A stretch of DNA of 64,000 nucleotides from positions 248,001 to 312,000 of the forward strand of contig NZ_JACVPF010000001.1 of NCBI RefSeq assembly GCF_018882055.1, read 5' to 3'. This stretch comes from Polynucleobacter sp. es-MAR-4 (GTDB lineage Bacteria > Pseudomonadota > Gammaproteobacteria > Burkholderiales > Burkholderiaceae). Position numbers and translations under genes: made by a program. The notes beneath the pieces are model-generated. The model searched no databases. It had not been told where the DNA came from and saw nothing but the letters and a program-made list of their open reading frames with translations. Positions 1 to 8,334 of this stretch are shown here, piece after piece. The stretch's first letter is position 1; the number at the start of each line of letters is the position of its first letter.

Positions 1-1
1 C

Positions 2-1510
2 GCTGCTGGTAAAGAAGATAAATCGCACGGTACCCGTGTACGCGCATGGCCGGATGGTAAGTACTTTGATAGTGCCGCTATCCCGATGCCTGAACTCATT
101 CGTTTATTGCGCTCTAAGGCGGTTCTGCTTCCTGGAGTCAAAGTTACTCTGATTCAAGAAAAGTCTGGCGAGAGTCAAACTTGGCAATATGCCCAAGGAT
201 TACGCGGCTATTTAAATGAAGCGATGGCTCAAGCAGGCCATGGCGCAGAAGTGATTCCACCATTTGAGGGTGAGCAATATGCCACTGGTAATGGTGATGA
301 TGATTCTTTTGCTGAAGGTGAGGGCGCGGCCTGGGTCGTAACCTGGACCGAAGATGGCCCGCCAGTACGTGAGAGTTACGTCAACTTAATTCCGACTCCA
401 GCAGGCGGTACCCATGAGAGCGGCTTGCGTGAGGGCCTCTTTAACGCTGTCAAAGGTTTTATCGAAATGCATGCTTTGCAACCAAAAGGCGTGAAGCTCA
501 TGCCTGAGGATGTATTTGCACGTGCCTCATTTATTTTGTCTGCCAAAGTATTGGATCCGCAATTCCAGGGACAAATTAAAGAACGTTTGAACTCCAGAGA
601 TGCAGTACGTTTAGTTTCTGGTTACGCTAAATCTGCACTGGAGCTTTGGCTTAACGAGCACGTAGATTACGGTCGCAAATTAGCGGACTTAGTGATTAAA
701 CAGGCTCAAGCGCGAACCCGCGCTGGTCAAAAGGTGGAGAAGAAAAAATCTTCTGGCGTAGCAGTTCTTCCAGGAAAGCTCACTGATTGTGAGAGCCAAG
801 ACATTGGCCTGAATGAAATCTTCCTCGTTGAGGGTGACTCCGCAGGTGGTTCAGCCAAGATGGGTCGCAATAAGGAATATCAAGCGATTCTGCCTTTGCG
901 CGGTAAGGTTCTCAACACCTGGGAAGCGGAGCGCGATCGCTTGTTTGCAAACAACGAAGTGCATGACATTGCAGTTGCTATTGGGGTTGATCCGCACGGG
1001 GCTAATGACAGCCCTGATTTATCAAACCTACGTTATGGCAAGGTTTGCATCCTCTCAGATGCGGACGTGGATGGTGCACATATTCAGGTACTGCTACTCA
1101 CATTGTTCTATAAACATTTCCCGAAACTGATTGAGTTGGGTCATGTACATATTTCTAGGCCACCTTTATTTAGGGTGGATGCACCAGCACGTGGCAAAAA
1201 GCCAGCGCAAAAGATTTATGCACTTGATGCAAATGAACTGCAAGCCATTGAAGACAAATTACGCAAGGATGGCGTTAAAGAAACTGCTTGGCAGATTTCT
1301 CGCTTCAAAGGTTTGGGCGAGATGAGCGCTGAGCAATTGTGGGATACCACTTTGAATCCAGATACCCGTCGCCTTTTACCGGTGACCTTGGGCACATGGA
1401 CAGAAGATGAAACGATTAAAACAATGGATATGTTGATGGGTAAATCCGAATCCGGGGCGCGTCGTGATTGGCTAGAAGAGCGCGGTAACGAAGTAGAGGC
1501 GGATATCTAA
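2..1510 (+). CDS. parE: DNA topoisomerase IV subunit B, C-terminal part (5' end outside the window)
   Basis: This is the ATPase/Toprim subunit of topoisomerase IV, which separates daughter chromosomes together with ParC. The reading frame is open from base 2, upstream of the first in-window ATG at 86, so the gene is cut by the window edge. About 502 residues are visible and roughly 150 N-terminal residues (most of the GHKL ATPase domain) are missing, judging by the usual length near 630-650. The Toprim motifs are clear: [10 protein letters not shown] around bases 829-860 and DADVDGAH around 1060-1080, which supply the metal-binding acidic residues. The stop codon overlaps the parC start in a TAATG arrangement, so the two subunits are probably translationally coupled. 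Pairing with a ParC-type rather than GyrA-type partner supports parE over gyrB. Confidence 0.95.
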   Translation, partial: AAGKEDKSHGTRVRAWPDGKYFDSAAIPMPELIRLLRSKAVLLPGVKVTLIQEKSGESQTWQYAQGLRGYLNEAMAQAGHGAEVIPPFEGEQYATGNGDDDSFAEGEGAAWVVTWTEDGPPVRESYVNLIPTPAGGTHESGLREGLFNAVKGFIEMHALQPKGVKLMPEDVFARASFILSAKVLDPQFQGQIKERLNSRDAVRLVSGYAKSALELWLNEHVDYGRKLADLVIKQAQARTRAGQKVEKKKSSGVAVLPGKLTDCESQDIGLNEIFLVEGDSAGGSAKMGRNKEYQAILPLRGKVLNTWEAERDRLFANNEVHDIAVAIGVDPHGANDSPDLSNLRYGKVCILSDADVDGAHIQVLLLTLFYKHFPKLIELGHVHISRPPLFRVDAPARGKKPAQKIYALDANELQAIEDKLRKDGVKETAWQISRFKGLGEMSAEQLWDTTLNPDTRRLLPVTLGTWTEDETIKTMDMLMGKSESGARRDWLEERGNEVEADI

Positions 1511-3957
1511 TGGCAACTAAAAAAACCCCAGGCGGTACTGGCTCAGATGATCAAGCAGACTTGTTTGCTGGTGAACCAATTGAAATGAATATCGTTGAAG
1601 TGGATGAGCCTATTGCTGCTCAAGCAGGTGGCCCTAAGGATCCGCATGATCCAAAAATTGTTGAGCTCAATGAGGATGACAAAGACAGCCTAACGCTGGC
1701 AGTCTATGCAGAACGTGCTTACCTTGACTACGCCATTAGTGTAGTTAAAGGTCGTGCATTGCCCGACGTGTCTGATGGTCAAAAGCCGGTTCAACGCCGT
1801 ATCCTCTTCTCGATGAGCGAGATGGGTTTACGCGCTGATGCTAAGCCGGTGAAGAGTGCTCGTGTTGTCGGTGACGTATTGGGTAAGTTTCATCCGCACG
1901 GCGACCAATCTGCTTATGACGCATTAGTACGTCTTGCCCAGAGCTTCTCATTACGTTACCCATTGATTGATGGTCAAGGTAACTTTGGCTCACGCGATGG
2001 TGATGGCGCAGCGGCAATGCGTTACACGGAAGCACGTTTAACTAAAATTGCCGGTCTATTACTGAGTGAGATTGATGAGGGTACGGTTGATTTTGCGCCG
2101 AACTACGACGGATCTTTCCAAGAGCCTAAGTTATTGCCAGCACGCTTGCCATTTGTTCTCTTGAATGGCGCCTCTGGTATTGCTGTTGGTATGGCGACGG
2201 AGATTCCATCGCATAACTTACGTGAAGTAGCTAGCGCAGCTATTGCTTTGATGAAGTCTCCAAAAATGAGTACTTCCGAGTTGTTAGAGATCATGCCCGG
2301 CCCTGACTATCCAGGTGGCGGTCAAATTATTTCTTCTCCAGCAGAGATTGCGCAGATTTATGAAGCAGGTCGCGGCAGTCTTAAAGTACGTGCCCGCTGG
2401 TCTATCGAAGAATTGGCTCGCGGACAGTGGCAGATTGTGGTCAATGAGTTGCCACCATCCACCTCATCACAACGCGTACTGCAAGAGATTGAAGAGATCA
2501 CTAATCCGAAGGTTAAGGTTGGTAAGAAGACCCTAACCCCTGAGCAGAACAATCTCAAATCCACCATCTTGAATGTACTTGATGGTGTTCGAGATGAGTC
2601 AAGCAAAGATGCGGCTGTACGTTTGGTATTTGAGCCAAAGAGCAAAAATATTGATGTCAATGAGTTTGCGAACTTATTGTTGGCCCATACATCCTTGGAA
2701 TCCAATGCACCAATGAACTTGGTGATGATTGGCACTGATGGTCGTCCGCGTCAAAAAGGTCTCAAAGAGATTATTGCTGAGTGGATTTCTTTCCGAGTCG
2801 GCACTGTTACACGTCGTACTCAGCACCGCTTGGGTAAGGTTAACGACCGTATGCATATTTTGGAAGGGCGTCTAATCGTTCTTTTGAATATTGATAAGGT
2901 CATTAAGATCATTCGCAATAGCGATGAGCCTAAGGCTGACCTGATTAAAGAATTTAAGCTCAGCGATCGTCAAGCAGAAGATATCTTGGATATCCGTTTG
3001 CGCCAGTTGGCTAGACTCGAAGGCATCAAGATTGAGCAAGAGTTAAAAGAGCTCAAGTCTGAGCGCGACGACCTTGAAGGTTTGTTACAGAGCGATAGCG
3101 TTCTCCGTAAGCGCATCATCAAAGAAATTGAATCCGATATGAAGGATTTTGGTGATGATCGTCGTACCTTGATTCAGGAAGATAAGCGCGCTGTTGCCGA
3201 AACCAAAGTATTGGATGAGCCAGTAACAGTCATCGTGTCTCAAAAAGGCTGGGTGCGTGTACGCCAAGGTCATGAGCATGATGCAACCCAGTTTGGCTTT
3301 AAAGCAGGCGATGCCCTCTATGGCACATTTGAGTGTCGCACGGTGGATGTCATGCAAGGCTTCGGTAGTGATGGTCGCGTCTACACCGTTCCTGTGAGTG
3401 AATTGCCAGGAGCTCGTGGCGATGGCTCACCATTAACGAGCTTTGTGAATTTGGCTGCTGGATCGCAGATGGTTGCCTACTATGCAGGCCAGTCTGATGA
3501 TTTAGTACTCATTTCTACTAGATCGGGTAACGGCTTCCTTGCGAACGTAGCCGATATGACTACCCGGAATAAGGCTGGTAAATCATTTGTTGGTATTGAT
3601 AGCAAATTCCCGGGTGGTGATGCTCCTCTTGGTGCGGCTAAGGTCACTGCAGGCATGAAGCAAGTAGCCTGCTTATCTGAGAGCTCTAAGTTATTGGTAT
3701 TCCCGCTAGATGAGCTCAAGCGTTTACCTACAGGCGGTAAAGGCGTGATCCTGATGGGCTTAGACGATAAAGAGAAGCTGGCTTCCGCAATTGCAGTTGG
3801 ACCTGATGGCGCGACCTATTCGGGTGCTGGACGCGCAGGTAAGCCAACGGAATTGAGTCTTGATGCAAAAACCTTGAAGTCTTTTGCAGGTAATCGTGCT
3901 CGTAAGGGCCACTTTGTAGAGCCAAGACTAAAAGACGGAAAACTCAAGGCAAACTAG
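1510..3957 (+). CDS. parC: DNA topoisomerase IV subunit A
   Basis: This is the DNA-cleaving subunit of topoisomerase IV, 815 aa, longer than E. coli ParC (about 752) because of an acidic N-terminal extension of about 60 residues. The winged-helix/tower core contains the active-site Tyr172 in AAMRYTEAR. The quinolone-pocket helix reads [10 protein letters not shown], so the residue matching E. coli Ser80 is Gln133 and Glu84 is Asp137. The C-terminal third is the beta-pinwheel, with an imperfect GyrA-box-like segment ([10 protein letters not shown]) near residues 580-590. The absence of a canonical GyrA box and the immediate parE neighbour make it ParC rather than GyrA. The ATG at 1510 shares a base with the parE stop. 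A strong hairpin terminator follows. Confidence 0.96.
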   Translation: MATKKTPGGTGSDDQADLFAGEPIEMNIVEVDEPIAAQAGGPKDPHDPKIVELNEDDKDSLTLAVYAERAYLDYAISVVKGRALPDVSDGQKPVQRRILFSMSEMGLRADAKPVKSARVVGDVLGKFHPHGDQSAYDALVRLAQSFSLRYPLIDGQGNFGSRDGDGAAAMRYTEARLTKIAGLLLSEIDEGTVDFAPNYDGSFQEPKLLPARLPFVLLNGASGIAVGMATEIPSHNLREVASAAIALMKSPKMSTSELLEIMPGPDYPGGGQIISSPAEIAQIYEAGRGSLKVRARWSIEELARGQWQIVVNELPPSTSSQRVLQEIEEITNPKVKVGKKTLTPEQNNLKSTILNVLDGVRDESSKDAAVRLVFEPKSKNIDVNEFANLLLAHTSLESNAPMNLVMIGTDGRPRQKGLKEIIAEWISFRVGTVTRRTQHRLGKVNDRMHILEGRLIVLLNIDKVIKIIRNSDEPKADLIKEFKLSDRQAEDILDIRLRQLARLEGIKIEQELKELKSERDDLEGLLQSDSVLRKRIIKEIESDMKDFGDDRRTLIQEDKRAVAETKVLDEPVTVIVSQKGWVRVRQGHEHDATQFGFKAGDALYGTFECRTVDVMQGFGSDGRVYTVPVSELPGARGDGSPLTSFVNLAAGSQMVAYYAGQSDDLVLISTRSGNGFLANVADMTTRNKAGKSFVGIDSKFPGGDAPLGAAKVTAGMKQVACLSESSKLLVFPLDELKRLPTGGKGVILMGLDDKEKLASAIAVGPDGATYSGAGRAGKPTELSLDAKTLKSFAGNRARKGHFVEPRLKDGKLKAN

Positions 3958-4010
3958 TTTCTTTGCCCTAAAAGCTTGTAAAGCTTATAGAGCTTATAGT
4001 CTTAATAGGA

Positions 4011-4044
4011 GAATCCCGACACTAGAGGTAGTCGGGATTTTTTT
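4011..4044 (+). terminator. Rho-independent terminator of parEC
   Basis: A perfect 9-bp stem, AATCCCGAC paired with GTCGGGATT, around an 11-nt loop is followed by a run of T. It lies between the convergent parC stop and the end of the Rid-family gene and faces the parEC direction. Confidence 0.88.
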
Positions 4045-4048
4045 GAAC

Positions 4049-4507
4049 TTAGATTTCTGCAATTAACTCGATTTCAACGCAGGCACCCAAAGGAATCTGC
4101 GCCACACCAAATGCACTACGAGCATGCTTACCTGCATCACCAAACACTTCAAAAAGCAGTTCTGAGCAGCCATTAACAACCAAGTGTTGCTCAGTAAATT
4201 CAGAGGTGGAATTCACCAAGCCCATTACTTTCACAATGCGCTTCACTTTATCCAGTGATCCCAAGTGATTTTGTAAGGTAGAAATCAAATCAATCGCAAT
4301 AGACTTAGCAGCTGCTTTGCCAGTATCTGTATCCATATCTAAGCCTAGCTTGCCGACCCATGGCTTGCCATCTTTCTTCGCAATATGGCCTGATAGAAAA
4401 ACAGTATTACCGGTGGTCGCTGCCATGACATAAGCAGCGGCAGGGGGTCCGGGTGGTGGTAAATCGATACCAAGAGTTTTGAGGCGGTCGCTAATGTGAT
4501 TTGTCAT
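4049..4507 (-). CDS. RidA/YjgF-YER057c-UK114 family protein
   Basis: This is a 152-aa member of the Rid superfamily. The best known members hydrolyse reactive enamine/imine intermediates released by PLP enzymes and act as cytoplasmic trimers. The diagnostic C-terminal segment HARSAFGVAQIPLGACVEIE is present, and Arg130 matches the arginine that binds the substrate carboxylate in active RidA proteins. The protein is longer than RidA itself (about 128 aa) and has a proline-rich N-terminus, so it belongs to a longer Rid subgroup whose substrate is not known to me. It stands between the parC terminator and the VWA/MoxR pair on the same strand, with a gap of about 55 bp to the VWA gene. Family assignment is firm; enzymatic activity is an inference. 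Confidence 0.85.
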   Translation of the reverse strand: MTNHISDRLKTLGIDLPPPGPPAAAYVMAATTGNTVFLSGHIAKKDGKPWVGKLGLDMDTDTGKAAAKSIAIDLISTLQNHLGSLDKVKRIVKVMGLVNSTSEFTEQHLVVNGCSELLFEVFGDAGKHARSAFGVAQIPLGACVEIELIAEI

Positions 4508-4563
4508 ATGAGTTCAATCAAATAAAAATGAAGTGGTAACGATAATAAATAACGTTAAGTGTA

Positions 4564-5739
4564 TTACTTTGATAACTGACGCATGGCATTCTCAAGGCCA
4601 TTTAATGTCACGGGATACATGCGATCCTTCATTAGGCCCTTCATAATGTCGATCGACTGTCGATACTGCCAGACTGATTCAGGCTCTGGATTGAGCCAGG
4701 CAAAGTGGGGGAAGTGGTCAATCAGACGATTGATCCACGCTGCACCAGTTTCTCGATTGTTATATTCCACCGATCCATTCGGGCTCAGAATTTCATAGGG
4801 AGACATAGTGGCATCGCCAATAAAAATGAGTTTGTAGTCGGGACCATATTTGTTGATGACGTCTTGGGTTGCGGTAACTTGATCGCGTCTGCGGCGATTA
4901 CTTTGCCATAAATGCTCATAGACGCAGTTATGAAAATAGTAATACTCCAGGTGTTTGAATTCTGTTTTGACAGCAGTAAATAATTCAGAGATGCGTTGAA
5001 TATGATCATCCATAGATCCCCCAACATCCATTAACAACAATACTTTGACTTGGTTATGGCGCTCGGGTCGCATTTGAATGTCGAGCATGCCAGCATTTGC
5101 GGCGGTTGAATGAATGGTCTTATCGAGATCTAATTCAAGAGTGGAGCCTTCTCTAGCAAATCTACGCAAGCGACGCAGTGCCATTTTAATATTTCGGGTT
5201 CCCAGGCTGAGATCGCTGTCGTAGTCCTTAAACTCCCGCGCTTCCCAAACTTTGATGGCGGTTCGATTGCCTGCGCTCTCGCCACCAATACGAATACCCT
5301 CGGGGTGATAGCCGCTATGACCAAAAGGAGAGGAGCCTCCAGCGCCAATCCATTTATTACCACCGCCATGCCATTCTTTTTGCTCCTTCATCAATTCTTG
5401 AAGGCGCTTTTGTAAGGCTTCAGGCCCGCCCAATTTTTTGAGTGCTGCTTTTTCTTCTTCAGTTAATAAGCGCTGTAACTTTTTCTCAAGCCAGTCCAGC
5501 GGAATGTCTGGGGCTAAGGCCATGATTTGCTCTACGCCATTGAAGTAAGAGCCAAAGACTTGATCAAAGCGATCAAAGTGTTGCTCATCCTTCACCAAGG
5601 TCATGCGTGCTAACTGATAAAACTCATCAATCGAAGGCTCTATGACGCCTGCCTTTAAAGCCTCCAATAGAGTTAAAAATTCTCGAACAGAAACCGGCAC
5701 CTTAGCCTCTTTGAGTTTGAGAAAAAATTGAATCAACAT
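4564..5739 (-). CDS. VWA domain (CoxE-like) protein
   Basis: This 391-aa protein has a C-terminal von Willebrand A domain with the MIDAS motif DVGGS at residues 238-242, where a divalent metal would bind, followed by IFIGDATMSPYEI, another typical metal-site segment. The N-terminal 130 residues are helical and charged. A Gly-rich stretch (residues 125-158) links the two halves. It has no signal peptide and should be cytoplasmic. CoxE-like VWA proteins work with a MoxR-type AAA+ ATPase, as here, where the ATPase gene lies just upstream on the same strand. Such pairs insert metals or remodel protein complexes; the client here is unknown. The two cytochrome c genes next door are a possible hint but are transcribed away. 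Confidence 0.88.
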   Translation of the reverse strand: MLIQFFLKLKEAKVPVSVREFLTLLEALKAGVIEPSIDEFYQLARMTLVKDEQHFDRFDQVFGSYFNGVEQIMALAPDIPLDWLEKKLQRLLTEEEKAALKKLGGPEALQKRLQELMKEQKEWHGGGNKWIGAGGSSPFGHSGYHPEGIRIGGESAGNRTAIKVWEAREFKDYDSDLSLGTRNIKMALRRLRRFAREGSTLELDLDKTIHSTAANAGMLDIQMRPERHNQVKVLLLMDVGGSMDDHIQRISELFTAVKTEFKHLEYYYFHNCVYEHLWQSNRRRRDQVTATQDVINKYGPDYKLIFIGDATMSPYEILSPNGSVEYNNRETGAAWINRLIDHFPHFAWLNPEPESVWQYRQSIDIMKGLMKDRMYPVTLNGLENAMRQLSK

Positions 5740-5764
5740 GATTCAGCTGGTGCCGTATAAAAGA

Positions 5765-6622
5765 TCAGCGGTGATTTCGGTTCATCATCACTAAGCGTTC
5801 AAATAAATGAATATCTTGTTCATTCTTCAGAAGTGCGCCATGTAGCGGTGGAATCGCAATCTTGTCTTCATTGCTATAAAGCGCCTCAGCAGGAATATCT
5901 TCAGACAGCAATAGTTTTAACCAATCAATTAACTCAGAAGTAGAGGGTTTCTTTTTCAAACCCGGTAGGGATCTGATTTGATAAAAAGATTTAAGGGCTG
6001 CATCCAGTAACTCTTGTTTGATATTGGGGTGATGTACGTCCACAATGCTTTGCATGGTTCCAGCATCCGGAAATGAGATGTAATGAAAAAAGCAGCGCCG
6101 TAAAAATGCATCCGGCAATTCTTTTTCATTATTTGAGGTAATGATGACAAGAGGGCGGTGCTTAGCCTTAATGAGCTCTCTTGTTTCGTATACGTAGAAT
6201 TCCATGCGATCAATTTCTCGCAGAAGATCATTCGGAAACTCGATATCCGCTTTATCAATCTCATCGATCAAGAGAACAACAGGTTCATCCGCTTCAAATG
6301 CTTGCCAAAGAACGCCTTTGACAATGTAGTTGCGTATGTCATTTACTTTTTCATCGCCGAGTTGAGAATCTCTCAGGCGGCTAACGGCATCGTATTCATA
6401 TAGACCTTGTTGTGCTTTGGTCGTTGATTTGATATGCCATTGCATGAGGGGCATCTTTAAGGCTGCAGCTACTTCCTCGGCCAACATGGTCTTGCCCGTT
6501 CCTGGCTCGCCTTTAATTAATAGAGGGCGTTGAAGTTGCATTGCTGCATTCACAGCCAATTTCAAGTCATCCGTTGCTACATAACTTTGGGAGCCATCAA
6601 AGCGGGTTTTGGTCTTTGTCAT
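5765..6622 (-). CDS. MoxR-family AAA+ ATPase
   Basis: This AAA+ ATPase of the MoxR family is expected to power the action of the adjacent VWA protein. From the ATG at 6622 it is 285 aa. Walker A is GEPGTGKT at residues 38-45, Walker B is LLIDEID near residue 120, and a sensor segment (ITSNNEKELPDAFLRRC) follows. I chose ATG 6622 because family members usually begin shortly before the RFDG-YVATDDL segment. An in-frame TTG at 6658 would add 12 residues without an obvious ribosome-binding site. It precedes the VWA gene by 25 bp and forms an operon with it. It is divergent from the cytochrome genes across about 150 bp. Confidence 0.88.
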   Translation of the reverse strand: MTKTKTRFDGSQSYVATDDLKLAVNAAMQLQRPLLIKGEPGTGKTMLAEEVAAALKMPLMQWHIKSTTKAQQGLYEYDAVSRLRDSQLGDEKVNDIRNYIVKGVLWQAFEADEPVVLLIDEIDKADIEFPNDLLREIDRMEFYVYETRELIKAKHRPLVIITSNNEKELPDAFLRRCFFHYISFPDAGTMQSIVDVHHPNIKQELLDAALKSFYQIRSLPGLKKKPSTSELIDWLKLLLSEDIPAEALYSNEDKIAIPPLHGALLKNEQDIHLFERLVMMNRNHR

Positions 6623-6752
6623 CGTTGGGGCATTCAATTTGTCTGAAATAGCGTTCAAGTATAGGTAAAAGGGGGCTTATTTTCAGTGTTTTCACTAATT
6701 TAAGGGTCTGAAACGGGGTGTAGCGGTCTGTCTCCGCTATACTCTTTCCAAA

Positions 6753-6766
6753 TTGATCTAAATCAA
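6753..6766. promoter_or_regulatory. FNR/Anr-type binding site
   Basis: The sequence TTGAT-CTAA-ATCAA is an exact match to the FNR/Anr/Dnr consensus TTGAT-N4-ATCAA. It lies 9 bp before the first possible ATG (6775) and 20 bp before the preferred ATG (6787) of a c-type cytochrome gene, and about 130 bp upstream of the divergent moxR gene. A possible -10 box (TATACT, 6738-6743) lies just upstream, so the site would sit at about +4 to +17 of that promoter, a position that suggests repression or a different start site. A regulator gene is not in the window. Confidence 0.6.
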
Positions 6767-6786
6767 ACTCGTTAATGATGATTTCT

Positions 6787-7152
6787 ATGAAAAAACACCT
6801 CATTCTTTCCCAATTGACCCTCTGCGCAGGTTTGGCTTTTGCTGGATTTTCAGCCCAAGCTCAGGATGTCAAAGGTTCCGCTCAGGCTGGACAAGGCAAG
6901 GTTTGGCTTTGCGTTGGTTGCCATTCCATCCCTGACTACCGTGCTGACTATCCTTTGGTTTACAGAGTGCCGATGCTAGGCGGTCAAAACGCCGCTTATA
7001 TCTCAACTGCTTTAGCTGCCTACAAGAAAGGCGAAAGAAAGCATCCAACGATGCGTTCTATTGCTGCCAGCTTGTCTGATCAAGACATGGCCGACCTTGG
7101 CGAATACTATGCTGCGCAAACTGCCAGCTCACCAAATAACCCATTGAAGTGA
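6787..7152 (+). CDS. Periplasmic c-type cytochrome
   Basis: This is a 121-aa monohaem cytochrome c from the preferred ATG at 6787. That start gives a clean signal peptide (MKKHLILSQ...FSAQAQ), whereas the upstream in-frame ATGs at 6775 add only MMIS. The haem-binding motif CVGCH is at residues 42-46, and a Met in the PTMRSIAA segment is the likely sixth ligand. The fold resembles small class I cytochromes (c553/c4-half type) that shuttle electrons in the periplasm. A second cytochrome follows 17 bp downstream. The perfect FNR-type site upstream suggests oxygen-responsive control. The redox partner is unknown. Confidence 0.88.
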   Translation: MKKHLILSQLTLCAGLAFAGFSAQAQDVKGSAQAGQGKVWLCVGCHSIPDYRADYPLVYRVPMLGGQNAAYISTALAAYKKGERKHPTMRSIAASLSDQDMADLGEYYAAQTASSPNNPLK

Positions 7153-7169
7153 TATTTAGAGGCACGTTT

Positions 7170-7514
7170 ATGAAATTCGCACTAATTACCGCCATTTTGT
7201 TATCCAGTATTGGCGTTGCTCAAGCAGCTAACGCTGATAAAGGTCAGGCACTTGTTGAGAAAGCTAATTGCGCCTCTTGTCATGGTGCTGGTCTTAATGC
7301 TCCGATTTTGCCAGCCTATCCAAAGCTAGCTGGTCAATACCCTGATTACCTCTATTACGCCTTAAAAGCGTACAAAGTGGGTAATGGCAATGCACAATAC
7401 GGACGTAATAATGCCGTGATGGGCTCCCAAGTTCAGTCATTTACGGATGCGGATTTGCAAGATATGGCTGCTTACATCTCTAAATTACCTGGAAATTTCG
7501 TCATTAAGAAGTAA
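7170..7514 (+). CDS. Periplasmic c-type cytochrome
   Basis: This second small cytochrome c is 114 aa. The start at ATG 7170 has an AGAGG ribosome-binding site seven bases upstream and gives a standard signal peptide cleaved after AQAA. An in-frame GTG at 7149 overlapping the previous stop would spoil the signal peptide. The haem motif is CASCH at residues 34-38 and a Met in the NAVMGSQ segment is the likely axial ligand. It forms a two-gene unit with the preceding cytochrome; together they resemble the two halves of a dihaem cytochrome c4 encoded separately, which is an inference. A bidirectional terminator follows. Confidence 0.88.
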   Translation: MKFALITAILLSSIGVAQAANADKGQALVEKANCASCHGAGLNAPILPAYPKLAGQYPDYLYYALKAYKVGNGNAQYGRNNAVMGSQVQSFTDADLQDMAAYISKLPGNFVIKK

Positions 7515-7538
7515 TCCAGCGGATTTAGCGGCACAAGT

Positions 7539-7572
7539 AAAAAGGCTTAGGTTAATCACCTAAGCCTTTATT
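7539..7572. terminator. Bidirectional rho-independent terminator
   Basis: An 11-bp perfect stem (AAAGGCTTAGG / CCTAAGCCTTT) with a 7-nt loop lies between the convergent cytochrome and gntR genes. There is a five-base A run on its left (a U tract for the minus strand) and a T-rich right flank, so it probably stops transcription from both sides. Confidence 0.85.
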
Positions 7573-7599
7573 CATTTTGGTTTGATACTTCTTGAATGC

Positions 7600-8238
7600 T
7601 TATTTTGTGGCTTCCAGGCCCCTGGCAAGATGTTTGCGCATGGCCAGCTCTGCGGCCAATGGATCTCTCCTGAGGATGGCCTGGAGTATCTCCCGATGCT
7701 CAACAAGAGAACTCAGTAGGCGACCGCTTCTACTTAAAGAGTCGCGTCTTTGAAGCTTGAGCACCTTACGTAGATCCTCAATCACGCCATTCATCCATTT
7801 ATTTCCCGCGATTTCTTGTATCAATTCATGAAATTTGACGTTAATTTCAAAGAATTGCTCTAGGTCGCGGTCTGCAGCTGCCTTTTCTAGGCGGTGATGC
7901 AGATTATCCAGCTGAGTAAGTTGGGCTTCCGATGCCTTTAGAGCTGTCTCCTTGGCTGCTTGACCCTCGAGTAGGGAGAGGACGGTAAAGATTTGCTCTA
8001 AATCCCGTCTATCCACCTCGGTCACATAGGCGCCTTTATTCATCTTGGTAGTTACGAGCCCTTCGGATGCTAAAACCTTGATTGCTTCTCGCATCGGTGT
8101 GCGTGAGATACCAAAGGCTAGGGCAAGGCTTTGCTCGTCCAGCCAGCTACCTGGAGCCAATTCATGGGAGAAGATCTGCTCTCGTAGGCGCTCAGCTACA
8201 TCTTCATATAAAGGTCTATTAATTAGTTTTGTATTCAT
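7600..8238 (-). CDS. GntR-family transcriptional regulator, FCD/FadR subfamily
   Basis: This 212-aa regulator has an N-terminal winged helix (residues 8-75, with GISRTPMREAIKVLASEGLV as the recognition region) and a C-terminal all-helical FCD ligand domain. Histidine-containing segments such as KFHELIQE could form the metal/carboxylate site usual in this subfamily. FCD regulators commonly sense organic acids or acyl-CoA-derived metabolites. It is divergent from the methylmalonyl-CoA mutase operon, with 96 bp between the two genes, and a TGTATACA palindrome lies six bases upstream of its own start. It is therefore the likely regulator of the propionyl-CoA pathway and of itself, by inference. 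It may correspond to GntR-type propionate regulators described in proteobacteria, which I cannot verify here. Confidence 0.88.
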   Translation of the reverse strand: MNTKLINRPLYEDVAERLREQIFSHELAPGSWLDEQSLALAFGISRTPMREAIKVLASEGLVTTKMNKGAYVTEVDRRDLEQIFTVLSLLEGQAAKETALKASEAQLTQLDNLHHRLEKAAADRDLEQFFEINVKFHELIQEIAGNKWMNGVIEDLRKVLKLQRRDSLSRSGRLLSSLVEHREILQAILRRDPLAAELAMRKHLARGLEATK

Positions 8239-8243
8239 AATTA

Positions 8244-8251
8244 TGTATACA
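8244..8251. promoter_or_regulatory. Candidate GntR/FCD operator (TGTATACA)
   Basis: A perfect 8-bp palindrome, TGTATACA, lies in the divergent gntR-mutase gap, six bases from the gntR start. It resembles the core of known FCD operators (TTGTATACAA-like), though the flanking bases here are not symmetric. It would suit autoregulation and control of the operon starting at 8335. Confidence 0.45.
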
Positions 8252-8334
8252 GTATCTAGACAAATTAAAAAATGTCAAGCAAAATAGCTCTACAAATTTA
8301 GTAACAATGTAATAAAGCCAACCGGGAGTGCTTT

